From Ancylobacter rudongensis (GTDB taxonomy: Bacteria; Pseudomonadota; Alphaproteobacteria; Rhizobiales; Xanthobacteraceae): a stretch of DNA of 64,000 bases. This document shows, one piece after another, positions 27,529 to 35,504 of this stretch (positions within the stretch are counted from its first letter, which is position 1; the number at the start of each line of letters is the position of its first letter). The DNA lies in the NCBI RefSeq assembly GCF_900100155.1, contig NZ_FMTP01000009.1:1-64000 (forward strand), given 5' to 3'. The translations under genes and the position numbers were made by a program. Under the pieces are notes generated by a model that was given only the letters and a program-made list of their open reading frames with translations, did not search any database and was not told the DNA's origin.

Positions 27529-28248
27529 TCAGGACGGCCCGAGCGTGCGGATGGTTTCCGAGGTGGAATCCTCGCTCTGCTGCACCGCCTGGGCGGCCAT
27601 CTCGAAGGTGCGCTGGACGGCGATGAGCCGTGTCATCTCCATGATCGGATCGACGTTGGAGCCTTCGATATAGCCCTGGCGGACGCCGAGGCTGGAGAAG
27701 TCCTGCACCGGCTCGGCGGCGCGGTCGGGGATCACCGCCGAATGGCCGTGGCGTTCCAGCTTCGCCCCCGCCGGCAGGGTGAACAGGCCGAGCGTGCCGG
27801 CCTGGTTGGCGCCCTGCGTTATTGTGCCGTCGGTGCCGATGCGGATCTCGCCGGCGGAGGGATCGAGCAGCAGCTGGGTGCCGCCGGCGTCGAGCACGGG
27901 GAGGTTATCGACGGTGAGCAGTTCGCCGGCCGGACCCAAATGCAGCCGCCCGTCGCGTGTATAGGCCCGCCCATTCGGGGTTTGCACCGCGAACCAGCTG
28001 TCGCCCTGCGGGGCCACATCAAGCGCATTGCCGGTGAAGATGGCCGGCCCGGCATTGCGCGAGGTATAGCTCTCGCCTTCGGAGACGAAGGCGACCTCCT
28101 GGTCGCCCGCGGTCGACAGCAGCCGCTCGAACTTGATTTCCTCGGCGCGATAGCCCGGCGTGTTCATGTTGGCGATGTTGTTGGCGATGGTCACCATGCG
28201 CCGTTCCGTCGCCATCTGCGCCGACAGCGAGACGTAAAGGTTCGGCAT
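27529..28248 (-). CDS. flgF: Flagellar proximal rod protein FlgF
   Basis: This 239-aa rod protein has MATERRMVTIANNIANMNTP at the N-terminus (rod/hook motif), a D1 domain with SWFAVQTPNGRAYTRDG, and the C-terminal YIEGSNVDPIMEMTRLIAVQRTFE motif. Length fits FlgF. It follows the DUF1217 gene by 3 nt. flgG is in the other operon at 35505, so the rod genes are split between the two strands. Confidence 0.93.
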   Translation of the reverse strand: MPNLYVSLSAQMATERRMVTIANNIANMNTPGYRAEEIKFERLLSTAGDQEVAFVSEGESYTSRNAGPAIFTGNALDVAPQGDSWFAVQTPNGRAYTRDGRLHLGPAGELLTVDNLPVLDAGGTQLLLDPSAGEIRIGTDGTITQGANQAGTLGLFTLPAGAKLERHGHSAVIPDRAAEPVQDFSSLGVRQGYIEGSNVDPIMEMTRLIAVQRTFEMAAQAVQQSEDSTSETIRTLGPS

Positions 28249-28251
28249 GGG

Positions 28252-29016
28252 TCAGCCTCCATATTTGAGGTTCAGCAGGGCCATGCCCATGCCGGAGCCG
28301 ACGCCGTTATTGTTGAACAGGGCCAGCACCGGCGAGTTGAAGCCCTGATCGGCGTCCCAGCGCGCGGTAAAACGGCGGATCAGCCGGTCGAGCTTGGTGG
28401 GGTCCTGCAGATCGGCAAGGTCGAGCCGCTGGGTGACGGCGGCCGCTTGTTTCTCGATGGCGGCCGAGGCCATGGCGGTGGGAAAGCCGTAGACCGTCTT
28501 CAGCACCTTCCACAGAGCCGGGTCGGCGAGCAGCCCATAGGCGGACTTCACCTTTGGCGCCTCGCGTTCGAAATACAAAGCGAGGCGAACGCCCTCATTC
28601 TGTGCCCCGGCATCGACCTCCAGCGTCTGGCGCACATAGGCGTCGGCGACATCCTGCCGGGCCGCTGTGCGCGAGGTGGTGAGGGGGCCGTAGCTGTCGA
28701 AGTCGAATGCCTTGGCGAAGGCGACGAAGCGCTCGTCATTCAGGCGGTTGGCGAAGGATTTCGGGTCGGTGATGCCCTCGGTCAGCACCTTGCGCATATA
28801 GCCCTTGGCATAGGCCATGTCGCCGAGTCCGAAGGCGTTCATCGCATAGGTGAAGGCACGGGTGTTCTTGAGGAAATCGTCCACCGACTTGATCTTCGGG
28901 ATGGTGGCGAGGAAGTGCTTGGTCTCCAGGGCCACCGAAGGCTCGGCGGCCTTGAGCGCCAGCGTGCGGGTGATGTTGCGCGTAAGCGACTTGTAGGTCG
29001 CGAAGGTCGTGTCCAT
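28252..29016 (-). CDS. DUF1217-family flagellar-cluster protein
   Basis: The ATG at 29016 gives MDTTFATYKSL, the usual start of this family. It lies 44 nt downstream of a shared flagellar motif, so I prefer it to the upstream frame. The 254-aa product is mainly helical, with repeated TDPKSFANRLNDERFVAFAKAF-type segments (the DUF1217 unit) and a C-terminus ending in LNLKYGG. The family is found in flagellar loci of Rhizobiales and its role is unknown. It heads the DUF1217-flgF-fliI unit, divergent from motA. Confidence 0.85.
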   Translation of the reverse strand: MDTTFATYKSLTRNITRTLALKAAEPSVALETKHFLATIPKIKSVDDFLKNTRAFTYAMNAFGLGDMAYAKGYMRKVLTEGITDPKSFANRLNDERFVAFAKAFDFDSYGPLTTSRTAARQDVADAYVRQTLEVDAGAQNEGVRLALYFEREAPKVKSAYGLLADPALWKVLKTVYGFPTAMASAAIEKQAAAVTQRLDLADLQDPTKLDRLIRRFTARWDADQGFNSPVLALFNNNGVGSGMGMALLNLKYGG

Positions 29017-29059
29017 GGCGATCCCTGGCTGCGGTCCTGCCCCAAGGTGGACGGGCAAG

Positions 29060-29074
29060 CTTGCGCCGGGCTTC
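29060..29074 (-). promoter_or_regulatory. Candidate flagellar motif upstream of the DUF1217-flgF-fliI operon
   Basis: On the minus strand this reads GAAGCCCGGCGCAAG and ends 44 nt before the start codon. It shares AGCC..G.GCAAG with the other copies. It faces away from the motA copy at 29108-29122. Confidence 0.5.
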
Positions 29075-29107
29075 CCGCGCGTACCGAGCAAGGACGTCCA
29101 GCGGCGG

Positions 29108-29122
29108 CCAGCCTCGCGCAAT
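29108..29122 (+). promoter_or_regulatory. Candidate flagellar motif upstream of motA
   Basis: CCAGCCTCGCGCAAT ends 44 nt before the motA TTG start and is followed by CTTCCCCGCCTAGA. The flgB copy continues GGTTCTGGTCCTAAGG, so similarity extends about 15 nt further and includes a CCTAGA/CCTAAG block. Confidence 0.6.
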
Positions 29123-29165
29123 CTTCCCCGCCTAGACCGGAGCTCCACAACGGAGGAGCATCGCT

Positions 29166-30050
29166 TTGGGCATTCTGATCGGCATTGTCCTGGGGTTCGC
29201 CTCGATTGGGGGTGGATTCGTGGCCATGGGCGGCCATCTCGAAGTGATCTGGCAGCCTTTCGAATATGTCATCATTTTCGGGATCGCGTTTGCCACCTTC
29301 CTCATCGCCAACCCGATGTCGACCATCAAGGACACCGGCAAGGCGCTGGGGCAGGCCTTCACGGGCAAGGCACCCAAGCGCAAGGATTTCCTCGGCCTGC
29401 TGGGCCTGCTCTATGCGCTGATGCGCGAGCTGCGCACCCGCCCGCGCAACGAGGTCGAAGGTCACATCGACGACCCCGCCAATTCCGCGCTGTTCCAGCA
29501 CTTCCCGAACATTCTGAAGGACAAGGAGCTGACGCAGTTCATCTGCGACTATGCCCGCCTGATCGTCATCGGCAATGCCCGCTCACACGAGATCGAGGGG
29601 CTGATGGAACAGGAAATCTCCACCATCAAGAAATACAAGACCAAGCCGGCCGGGGCACTCAGCACCGTGGCCGAGGGAATGCCCGCCATCGGCATCTGCG
29701 CGGCGGTGCTCGGCATCGTCAAGGCGATGGGCGCCATCGACCAGTCGCCGGAAATCCTCGGCCATTATATCGCCTCGGCACTGGTTGGCACCCTCATCGG
29801 CATCTACACCTCCTACGCGATCCTCGGGCCGATGGCGCACAGCATCAAGATCATGCGCGAGAAGCAGGTCCAGCCCTTCATCATCGTGAAGCAGTCGCTC
29901 ATCGCCTACATGAACGGGGCGCTGCCGCAGATCGCCCTGGAACACGGGCGCAAGACCATTTCCTCCTCCGAGCGGCCGACCATCGACGAGGTCGAGGCGG
30001 AAGCGATTTCCAACGTGCCGACGCTCACGGCCGTGCCACAGGCAGCCTGA
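29166..30050 (+). CDS. motA: Flagellar motor stator protein MotA
   Basis: This 294-aa proton-channel stator subunit has four membrane helices (about 2-20, 32-50, 170-190 and 200-222) and a cytoplasmic loop for FliG contact. Conserved pieces are AEGMPAIGICAAVLGIVKAM and a Pro-rich ALVGTLIGIYTSYAILGP. Translation begins at TTG, chosen because GGAGGAG lies 7 nt upstream and the product starts directly with the first helix (MGILIGIVLGF). It heads motA-fliM-(unknown)-fliN-fliG-flhB and faces the DUF1217 operon. Confidence 0.96.
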   Translation: MGILIGIVLGFASIGGGFVAMGGHLEVIWQPFEYVIIFGIAFATFLIANPMSTIKDTGKALGQAFTGKAPKRKDFLGLLGLLYALMRELRTRPRNEVEGHIDDPANSALFQHFPNILKDKELTQFICDYARLIVIGNARSHEIEGLMEQEISTIKKYKTKPAGALSTVAEGMPAIGICAAVLGIVKAMGAIDQSPEILGHYIASALVGTLIGIYTSYAILGPMAHSIKIMREKQVQPFIIVKQSLIAYMNGALPQIALEHGRKTISSSERPTIDEVEAEAISNVPTLTAVPQAA

Positions 30051-30054
30051 TCCC

Positions 30055-30999
30055 ATGAACATGCGCGCCGCTCCCCCAACTGGCCAGTCGACCGATATTC
30101 GCGACCTGCTGCTCGACGCCGCCGGGCTTTCGCTCGACAAGCTGCCGATGCTGCACGTCATCTTCGACCGGATGGCGACGCTGTGCGCGGAGAGCCTGCG
30201 CCAGCTGGCCTCCTCGCAGGCCTATTACTCGCTGAGCCAGGTCGAGAGCGGGCGAATCGGCGACGTGCTCGACAGCTATGAGGGCATGGCCATTGTCGGC
30301 GTGTTCCATTCCCCGGAATGGGACAGCCACGTCATCGTCGGCTTCGACCGCGACTTCGTGTTCAGCATGGTCGAGGTGTTGTTCGGTGCCGATGGCTCCG
30401 AACCGCCGGTGGATGACGAGCGCTCTTTCTCCAATATCGAGCTGCGCATCGCCATCGCGCTGTTCGAGCAGATGGCCAAGGCGCTGCAGGGCAGCTTCGC
30501 GCTGGTGAGCCAGGTCAGTTTCAAGTTCCAGCGCCAGGAAACCCGCATGGATTTCGCGGTGGTCGGGCGCCGCAACAACCTCGCCATCTGCGCCAAGTTC
30601 CTGCTGCAGGCGCTCAATCGCGGCGGCGAGATGTTCGTGCTGATTCCGCAGGGCGCGCTGACCCCGCTGCGCCAGCAGCTCGCCAGCACCACCGCCGGCG
30701 AATCCTCCCCGCGCGACCCGATCTGGACCAAGCACATTCGCGGCGAGGTGCAGCGCACCGAGGTGCGGCTGCGCGCCGTGCTGGAGGAGCGGGAGATCAC
30801 GCTCGGCGAGGCCGGCATGCTGGAGGTCGGGCAGATTCTGCCGCTCCAGGCGACGCCGCGCAGCCGCGTCAAGCTGGAGAGCGTCGAGCAGCCGCTGTTC
30901 TGGTGCAGCCTGGGGCAAGCTGAAGGGTCTTATGTGCTGCGTATCGAAGAGGCGGTCGACCTCGATCAGGAGTTCATCGATGACATTCTCCCCCGCTGA
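30055..30999 (+). CDS. fliM: Flagellar motor switch protein FliM
   Basis: This 314-aa C-ring protein has the FliM central CheC-like domain (SYEGMAIVGVFHSPEW, VEVLFGADGSEP) and a C-terminal SpoA domain. The N-terminal LSQ.EID.LL CheY-binding peptide of enterobacterial FliM is absent or highly altered; the protein begins MNMRAAPPTGQSTDIRDLLLD. The divergent FliM subtype of Rhizobiales is known to look like this. It overlaps the next gene by 20 nt. Confidence 0.92.
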   Translation: MNMRAAPPTGQSTDIRDLLLDAAGLSLDKLPMLHVIFDRMATLCAESLRQLASSQAYYSLSQVESGRIGDVLDSYEGMAIVGVFHSPEWDSHVIVGFDRDFVFSMVEVLFGADGSEPPVDDERSFSNIELRIAIALFEQMAKALQGSFALVSQVSFKFQRQETRMDFAVVGRRNNLAICAKFLLQALNRGGEMFVLIPQGALTPLRQQLASTTAGESSPRDPIWTKHIRGEVQRTEVRLRAVLEEREITLGEAGMLEVGQILPLQATPRSRVKLESVEQPLFWCSLGQAEGSYVLRIEEAVDLDQEFIDDILPR

Positions 31000-31297
31000 G
31001 GCGGTGCTGTTCGTGGCGCTGGTGGTGACGAGCGGCTGCGTCGTTCTGATGTATCGCAAGCTCAACGAGCTCTCGACCGTCGGGCGCCACTACCGGCTGG
31101 CGCTGCATGACAGCGCCGCCGCGCTTGACCAGGCACGCGAGGCCGTCGCGCTGCTCAACAATGACAGCCGCGAGCTGATCGCCGAGCTCTGCGTCAGGAT
31201 CGGCGAGGCCGAGGCGCTGGTCGCCCGCCTGGACCGCGCCCGCGCCGATGCCGCGCCCGCCACCCCCACCCACCCGACCGAGGAGCTGCACGGATGA
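30980..31297 (+). CDS. Small membrane coiled-coil protein between fliM and fliN
   Basis: This 105-aa protein has one N-terminal membrane helix (about 7-24), then a helical segment rich in Ala, Leu and Glu (about 40-90) and a Pro/Thr-rich tail. AGGAG lies 8 nt before the ATG. It overlaps fliM by 20 nt and fliN by 4 nt, so it is locked into the C-ring operon. General layout resembles small anchored helical proteins of alphaproteobacterial flagellar loci (DUF6468-like), an identification I hold weakly. A scaffold or motor-associated role is possible. Confidence 0.8.
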   Translation: MTFSPAEAVLFVALVVTSGCVVLMYRKLNELSTVGRHYRLALHDSAAALDQAREAVALLNNDSRELIAELCVRIGEAEALVARLDRARADAAPATPTHPTEELHG

Positions 31298-31626
31298 GCC
31301 ACGAAACCTTCGCCCCGGAAGCGCTGGCCCCCAGCGGCGCGGTTGAGGAAAGCTTCGGCGGGCGCGGCCTCGAATCGCTGCTGCGCGTGCCGGTGACGCT
31401 CCAGGTCGTGCTCGGCTCGGCGAACCTGCCGGTGGCCCAGCTGATGAAGCTCGGCCGCGGCGCCATCGTGCCGCTCGACCGCCGGGTCGGCGAGCCGGTC
31501 GACATCGTCGTCAATGGCCGCATCATCGCCCGCGGCGAAGTGGTGGTGGTCGACGAGGACAATTCCCGCTTCGGCGTGTCGCTGACCGAGATCGTCGGCA
31601 CGTCCGGCGCCGACCTGTCGCGCTGA
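31294..31626 (+). CDS. fliN: Flagellar motor switch protein FliN
   Basis: This 110-aa C-ring protein has a short variable N-terminus and the SpoA domain (about 28-100): LLRVPVTLQVVLG, VAQLMKLGRGAIVPLDR, VDIVVNGRIIARGEVVVVD and NSRFGVSLTEIV. These are textbook FliN. It overlaps the preceding gene by 4 nt. Confidence 0.96.
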   Translation: MSHETFAPEALAPSGAVEESFGGRGLESLLRVPVTLQVVLGSANLPVAQLMKLGRGAIVPLDRRVGEPVDIVVNGRIIARGEVVVVDEDNSRFGVSLTEIVGTSGADLSR

Positions 31627-31641
31627 CGCGGTTGAGGGCGC

Positions 31642-32664
31642 ATGTCCGCCGTTACCGCCAGGGTCGCCCGCCCGCTGCAGGGTTCCGATCGCGTCGCCGC
31701 GCTGCTCATGGCCATGGGCCGGCCGGTGGCGGCGCGGCTGATGAAGCATTTCAAGCCGGATGAAATCAAGGCGATCACCCGCGCCATAGCGGAAATGCGC
31801 CCGGCCTCGACCGCGCAGGTCGAGCTCGCCATCGAGGAGTTCGCCACGCAGTTCGTGGCCGGGGCTAATATCGTCGGCTCGCCCGGCGATGTGGAGCGGC
31901 TGCTCGACGGGGTTCTGCCCCCCGAGCAGATCTCCGCGCTGATGACCGATATTCTCGGCTCGACCAATCACAGCATCTGGGACCGCATTTCCGGGGTCTC
32001 CGAGGGCACGATCGCCGCCTATGTGATCAAGGAGCATCCGCAGATCGCGGCGCTCATCCTGTCCAAGGTCAAGCCGTCCTGCGCCGCCAAGGTGCTGGGC
32101 CATCTGCCCGAGGCGATGCGCAACGCCGTGATGCGCCGCATGCTCGGCTTCAAGCCGATCGTCGACGAGACGATGCGGATCATCGAGAACACCATCCATG
32201 AGGATTTCATGGTGAACCTCGCCCGCAATGCGGGCGCCGATACCCATGCCCGCATCGCCGACATCATCAACAAGATGGAGCGCGACGACATGGAGAATGT
32301 CCTCTCCAGCCTCGCCGCCACACGGCCGAAATCGGCGGAGATCCTCAAGGGCCTGCTGTTCACCTTCGACGACATCATCTCCCTGCCGCCCCGCGCCCGC
32401 ACCGCGCTGTTCGACCAGGTGCCGAACGACCGCACGGTGATGGCGCTGAAGGGCACCGATGCGTCGTTCCGCGAAATCATCCTGCAATCGCTCGGCTCAC
32501 GCGTCCGGCGCATGGTCGAGCAGGAACTGATGAGCAGCGAGCCCGCCTCGCACCGCGACGTGCACGACGCCCGCCGCGCCATTACCGACATGGCGCTGGA
32601 AATGGCCGGACGCGGCGAGATCGAGCTCAATGCCGGCGGCGAGGACGAAGCCTATGTGCGCTAG
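31642..32664 (+). CDS. fliG: Flagellar motor switch protein FliG
   Basis: This 340-aa rotor protein contacts MotA. N-terminal, middle (EHPQIAALILSKVKPSCAAKVLGHLPE) and C-terminal domains are all present. The C-terminal torque helix is DDIISLPPRARTALFDQVPNDRTVMALKG. Charged residues there are reduced compared with enterobacteria. It lies 15 nt after fliN and 23 nt before flhB. Confidence 0.96.
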   Translation: MSAVTARVARPLQGSDRVAALLMAMGRPVAARLMKHFKPDEIKAITRAIAEMRPASTAQVELAIEEFATQFVAGANIVGSPGDVERLLDGVLPPEQISALMTDILGSTNHSIWDRISGVSEGTIAAYVIKEHPQIAALILSKVKPSCAAKVLGHLPEAMRNAVMRRMLGFKPIVDETMRIIENTIHEDFMVNLARNAGADTHARIADIINKMERDDMENVLSSLAATRPKSAEILKGLLFTFDDIISLPPRARTALFDQVPNDRTVMALKGTDASFREIILQSLGSRVRRMVEQELMSSEPASHRDVHDARRAITDMALEMAGRGEIELNAGGEDEAYVR

Positions 32665-32687
32665 TTCCGGCCAGCGTGGGGCTCGCC

Positions 32688-33764
32688 ATGTCCGAGGATA
32701 ACGACAAGGAGAGCAAAACCGAGGAAGCCAGCGAGAAGAAGATCTCCGACGCGGTCGAGAAGGGCAAGGTGCCGTTCTCGCGCGAGGCGCCGCTCTTTGC
32801 CTCCCTGCTCGGCATTCTCATCAGCCTTTCCTTCTTTGCCGGCCCGCAGGTCAAGCCGCTTACCGAGGGGCTGGCGCGGCTGATCGACGATCCCGGCGGC
32901 TTCCGCATCGCTGGCAGCGAGGATGCGCTGAACCTGTTCTGGCTGGCCTTCGGCCTCGCCGCGCGGTTCCTGCTGCCGATCGCCCTCGTTCTCGCCATGT
33001 TCGGGCTGGTCGCCTCGCTGGCGCAGAACATGCCGCGGCTGGTGGGCGAGCGCATCCGCCCGCAATGGTCGCGAGTGTCGCCGGCGGCAGGCTTTACCCG
33101 CATCTTCGGCCGGCACGGCCAGGTCGAGTTCCTGAAATCGCTGTTCAAGTTCGGCGCGGTTTCGGTGATCTGCGTCATGCTGCTGCTCTCGGCCAAGGAC
33201 AGCATCATGGGCGCCATGGCGAGCGACCCGGCGCTGGTGCCTTCCATGATCCTCGGCCTCGCGGTGAAGCTGGTGTCCGCCGTCTGCGTGGCGACCATCG
33301 CGCTGGTGTGCATCGACCTCGTCTGGTCGCGCGTCAGCTGGCGCGCCGAGCTGCGGATGACCAAGCAGGAGGTGAAGGAGGAGTTCAAGCAGGCCGAAGG
33401 CGATCCGATCGTCAAAGCGCGGATGCGCTCGCTGGCCAAGGAGCGCGCCCGCCACCGGATGATGAACGCGGTGCCGCGCGCCTCGCTGGTCATCGCCAAC
33501 CCGACCCACTACGCCATCGCCCTACACTATGACCGGGTGAAGGGCGGCGCGCCCTTGGTACTCGCCAAGGGCGTCGATCTAATCGCCCTGAAGATACGCT
33601 CCATCGCCGAGAGTTCCGGCGTGCCTGTCGTGGAAGACCGTGCGCTGGCGCGGGCGCTCTACGAGGCGGTGGAGGTCGACCAGTGGATTCCGGCGGAGTT
33701 CTACCGCCCGGTAGCCAAGATTCTCTTCTTCATCTATTCGCGAGGCCAGAATGCCCGGAAATGA
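32688..33764 (+). CDS. flhB: Flagellar export switch protein FlhB
   Basis: This 358-aa protein controls the export substrate-specificity switch. It has four membrane helices (about 30-215) and a cytoplasmic C-terminal domain with the autocleavage motif NPTHYAIALHYD (cleavage between Asn and Pro). MSEDNDKESKTEEASEKK at the N-terminus is typical and decides the start at 32688. It overlaps the next gene by 14 nt. Confidence 0.96.
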   Translation: MSEDNDKESKTEEASEKKISDAVEKGKVPFSREAPLFASLLGILISLSFFAGPQVKPLTEGLARLIDDPGGFRIAGSEDALNLFWLAFGLAARFLLPIALVLAMFGLVASLAQNMPRLVGERIRPQWSRVSPAAGFTRIFGRHGQVEFLKSLFKFGAVSVICVMLLLSAKDSIMGAMASDPALVPSMILGLAVKLVSAVCVATIALVCIDLVWSRVSWRAELRMTKQEVKEEFKQAEGDPIVKARMRSLAKERARHRMMNAVPRASLVIANPTHYAIALHYDRVKGGAPLVLAKGVDLIALKIRSIAESSGVPVVEDRALARALYEAVEVDQWIPAEFYRPVAKILFFIYSRGQNARK

Positions 33765-34209
33765 AGGGCTTTGCAGCCTCGACATCTCCAGCCTGCCGGA
33801 ACTGGCGCTGCTCACCTATGAGAAGCGGCTGGCCGAGGCGCTGCGCGGTTTCCTCACCGAGCTGTGCCTGACAAATGCCGGAGTGGTGATGGCCTATATC
33901 AGCAGCGGGCAGGACGGCAATATCGACGACCTCATCGCCTCCTCGGCCGAGCTGTTCCTCAAGCCCGGCCAGCTTTGCTATGCCCGCCAGGCGGTCATCG
34001 AGAGCGACTGGGGCGCGCCCCCGCACGTGTCGATCGCCCTGCGCTTCCGCCAGCAAGCCATGACGGCCGCCTTCCATGTGGTGTTCGACGACAGTTCGAT
34101 CGGCGTGCATATCGACGCCATCGAATTCGCCAAGCCGCTGGGTTCGGAAAGTGAGAATCTGCGCCGCTTCGAGGCGGCGCTCGCCGCCGCCCGCCTCGCG
34201 GGGCACTGA
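33751..34209 (+). CDS. Unknown protein between flhB and flgB
   Basis: I do not recognise this 152-aa cytoplasmic protein. It has no signal or membrane helix. It shows mixed alpha/beta character with a helical opening (LPELALLTYEKRLAEALRGF) and blocks such as HVSIALRFRQQAMTAAFHVVFD and DSSIGVHIDAIEFAKPLG. It overlaps flhB by 14 nt, so it is co-translated with motor and export genes. A shared-regulon motif for flgB follows it. Function unknown. Confidence 0.8.
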   Translation: MPGNEGLCSLDISSLPELALLTYEKRLAEALRGFLTELCLTNAGVVMAYISSGQDGNIDDLIASSAELFLKPGQLCYARQAVIESDWGAPPHVSIALRFRQQAMTAAFHVVFDDSSIGVHIDAIEFAKPLGSESENLRRFEAALAAARLAGH

Positions 34210-34214
34210 ACGCT

Positions 34215-34229
34215 CCAGCCTCGTGCAAG
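34215..34229 (+). promoter_or_regulatory. Candidate flagellar motif upstream of flgB
   Basis: CCAGCCTCGTGCAAG ends 43 nt before the flgB GTG start and continues GTTCTGGTCCTAAGG, closely parallel to the motA copy. It suggests a new transcription start for flgB-flgC-fliE inside the long plus-strand block. Confidence 0.6.
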
Positions 34230-34271
34230 GTTCTGGTCCTAAGGTCCGCCCATCGGAATGCGGAGACCCCC

Positions 34272-34655
34272 GTGGACAAGATTTTCCTGTTCGATCTCGC
34301 CTCCCGCCATGCCGACTGGGCGTCGGTACGGCAGGCGACGATCGCCGCGAACATCGCCAATGCCAATACGCCGGCCTATCGGGCGGCGGATGTCGAACCC
34401 TTTGCCAAGGTGCTCGACAGCACGCATCTGACCCCGATGCGAACGTCCTCGGGCCATCTCGCCCTCGGTGCGTCGGAGGCGGCCAGCGCCAAGGTCAGCG
34501 ATGCCGACAGCTGGGAAGTTTCCGAGTCCGGCAACACGGTGAGCCTTGACCAGCAGATGGTGAAGGCCGCCGAAACGAGCGGGGCCTTTACCTTGAACAC
34601 GAGCGTCGTGCGCGCCTTTCACCGCATGGTGCTTGCCAGTGTGAGGAACGCCTGA
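34272..34655 (+). CDS. flgB: Flagellar proximal rod protein FlgB
   Basis: This 127-aa rod protein begins with GTG, supported by CGGAG a few nt upstream. It carries the rod motif ATIAANIANANTPAYRAADVEPF and the C-terminal NTSVVRAFHRMVLASVRNA. The TGA stop overlaps the flgC ATG (TGATG). Confidence 0.94.
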   Translation: MDKIFLFDLASRHADWASVRQATIAANIANANTPAYRAADVEPFAKVLDSTHLTPMRTSSGHLALGASEAASAKVSDADSWEVSESGNTVSLDQQMVKAAETSGAFTLNTSVVRAFHRMVLASVRNA

Positions 34656-35074
34656 TGATCGATCAACTGAGATCAATCTCCACCATCGCCAGCTCCGGCA
34701 TGCAGGCCCAGTCCACCCGCATGCGGGTGGTGTCGGAAAACATCGCCAATGCCCGCTCGACCGGCGACACCCCCGGCGCCGAGCCCTATCGGCGCAAGAC
34801 CGTGCATCTGGCCGGCCCGGACGGGGTGGGGGCAGGGCCGGGCGTCACCGTCCGCGCCATCGGGCTCGACCAGAACACCCCCTTCGCGGTCGAGCACGAT
34901 CCGGGCAACCCGGCGGCCGATGCCGAGGGCAACGTCATGCTGCCGAATGTGAATGTGCTGGTCGAGATGGCCGACCTGCGCGAGGCCGGCCGCTCCTATT
35001 CCGCCAATCTCCAGATGATGAAGCAGGCACGCTCGATGATCTCCATGACCATCGACCTGTTGAGGGCCGGCTGA
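34655..35074 (+). CDS. flgC: Flagellar proximal rod protein FlgC
   Basis: This 139-aa rod protein has MRVVSENIANARSTGDTPGAEPYRRK near the N-terminus, the PNVNVLVEMADLREAGRSYSANLQMMKQARSM C-terminal signature and normal length. It is coupled by 1-nt stop/start overlaps to flgB and fliE. Confidence 0.96.
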   Translation: MIDQLRSISTIASSGMQAQSTRMRVVSENIANARSTGDTPGAEPYRRKTVHLAGPDGVGAGPGVTVRAIGLDQNTPFAVEHDPGNPAADAEGNVMLPNVNVLVEMADLREAGRSYSANLQMMKQARSMISMTIDLLRAG

Positions 35075-35391
35075 TGATGGACGCGCTCAACTCCCTCTCC
35101 GCCCTGCGCGGACCCGGCTCCACCGCCTCGACCGGCGCTTCCGCTGCCGCATCGGCGGTTCGTCCGACCGCCGGCGTCGGCTTCGCCGACATGCTGGCCG
35201 ACATTTCCGGCCAGGCGGTCACGTCGTTGAAGGGGGCGGAATCCGCCTCTATCACCGGCCTGCAAGGCAAGGCCTCCGTGCAGCATGTGGTGCAGTCCAT
35301 CATGGCAGCGGAGCAGACGCTGCAGACGGCGCTGGCGGTGCGCGACAAGGTCGTCGCCGCCTATCAGGAAATCTCGCGCATGGCGATCTAG
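35074..35391 (+). CDS. fliE: Flagellar hook-basal body protein FliE
   Basis: This 105-aa MS ring-rod junction protein has GVGFADMLADISGQAV and the conserved ending VQSIMAAEQTLQTALAVRDKVVAAYQEISRMAI. A hairpin follows at the stop codon, so transcription may partly end here before flgG. Confidence 0.95.
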   Translation: MMDALNSLSALRGPGSTASTGASAAASAVRPTAGVGFADMLADISGQAVTSLKGAESASITGLQGKASVQHVVQSIMAAEQTLQTALAVRDKVVAAYQEISRMAI

Positions 35392-35440
35392 AGCCTCTTC
35401 GCCGGGTCCCGGCTCGGCGAAAGGGCTCCAGCCTCTTGTT
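35391..35440 (+). terminator. Hairpin after fliE, possible attenuating terminator
   Basis: An imperfect stem (about 35391-35406 against 35409-35428, GAGCC and TCGCCG blocks paired with GGCTC and CGGCGA) is followed by CTTGTTTTG. It could terminate flgB-flgC-fliE, or it could form part of the REP-like structure beside it. Confidence 0.45.
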
Positions 35441-35445
35441 TTGAC

Positions 35446-35489
35446 GCATTTTCTTCACGCGAACGGGTCTTCCCGCCGCTCGAAAATGC
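35446..35489. repeat. REP-like palindrome upstream of flgG
   Basis: Outer arms GCATTTTC (35446-35453) and GAAAATGC (35482-35489) enclose a second inverted repeat around TCTT (CGGG/CCCG). The sequence TTCTTCACGCGAAC resembles a dispersed palindrome I associate with many Rhizobiales genomes. It lies just before flgG and may affect mRNA stability. Confidence 0.5.
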
Positions 35490-35504
35490 CCCAGGGAATT
35501 CGAC

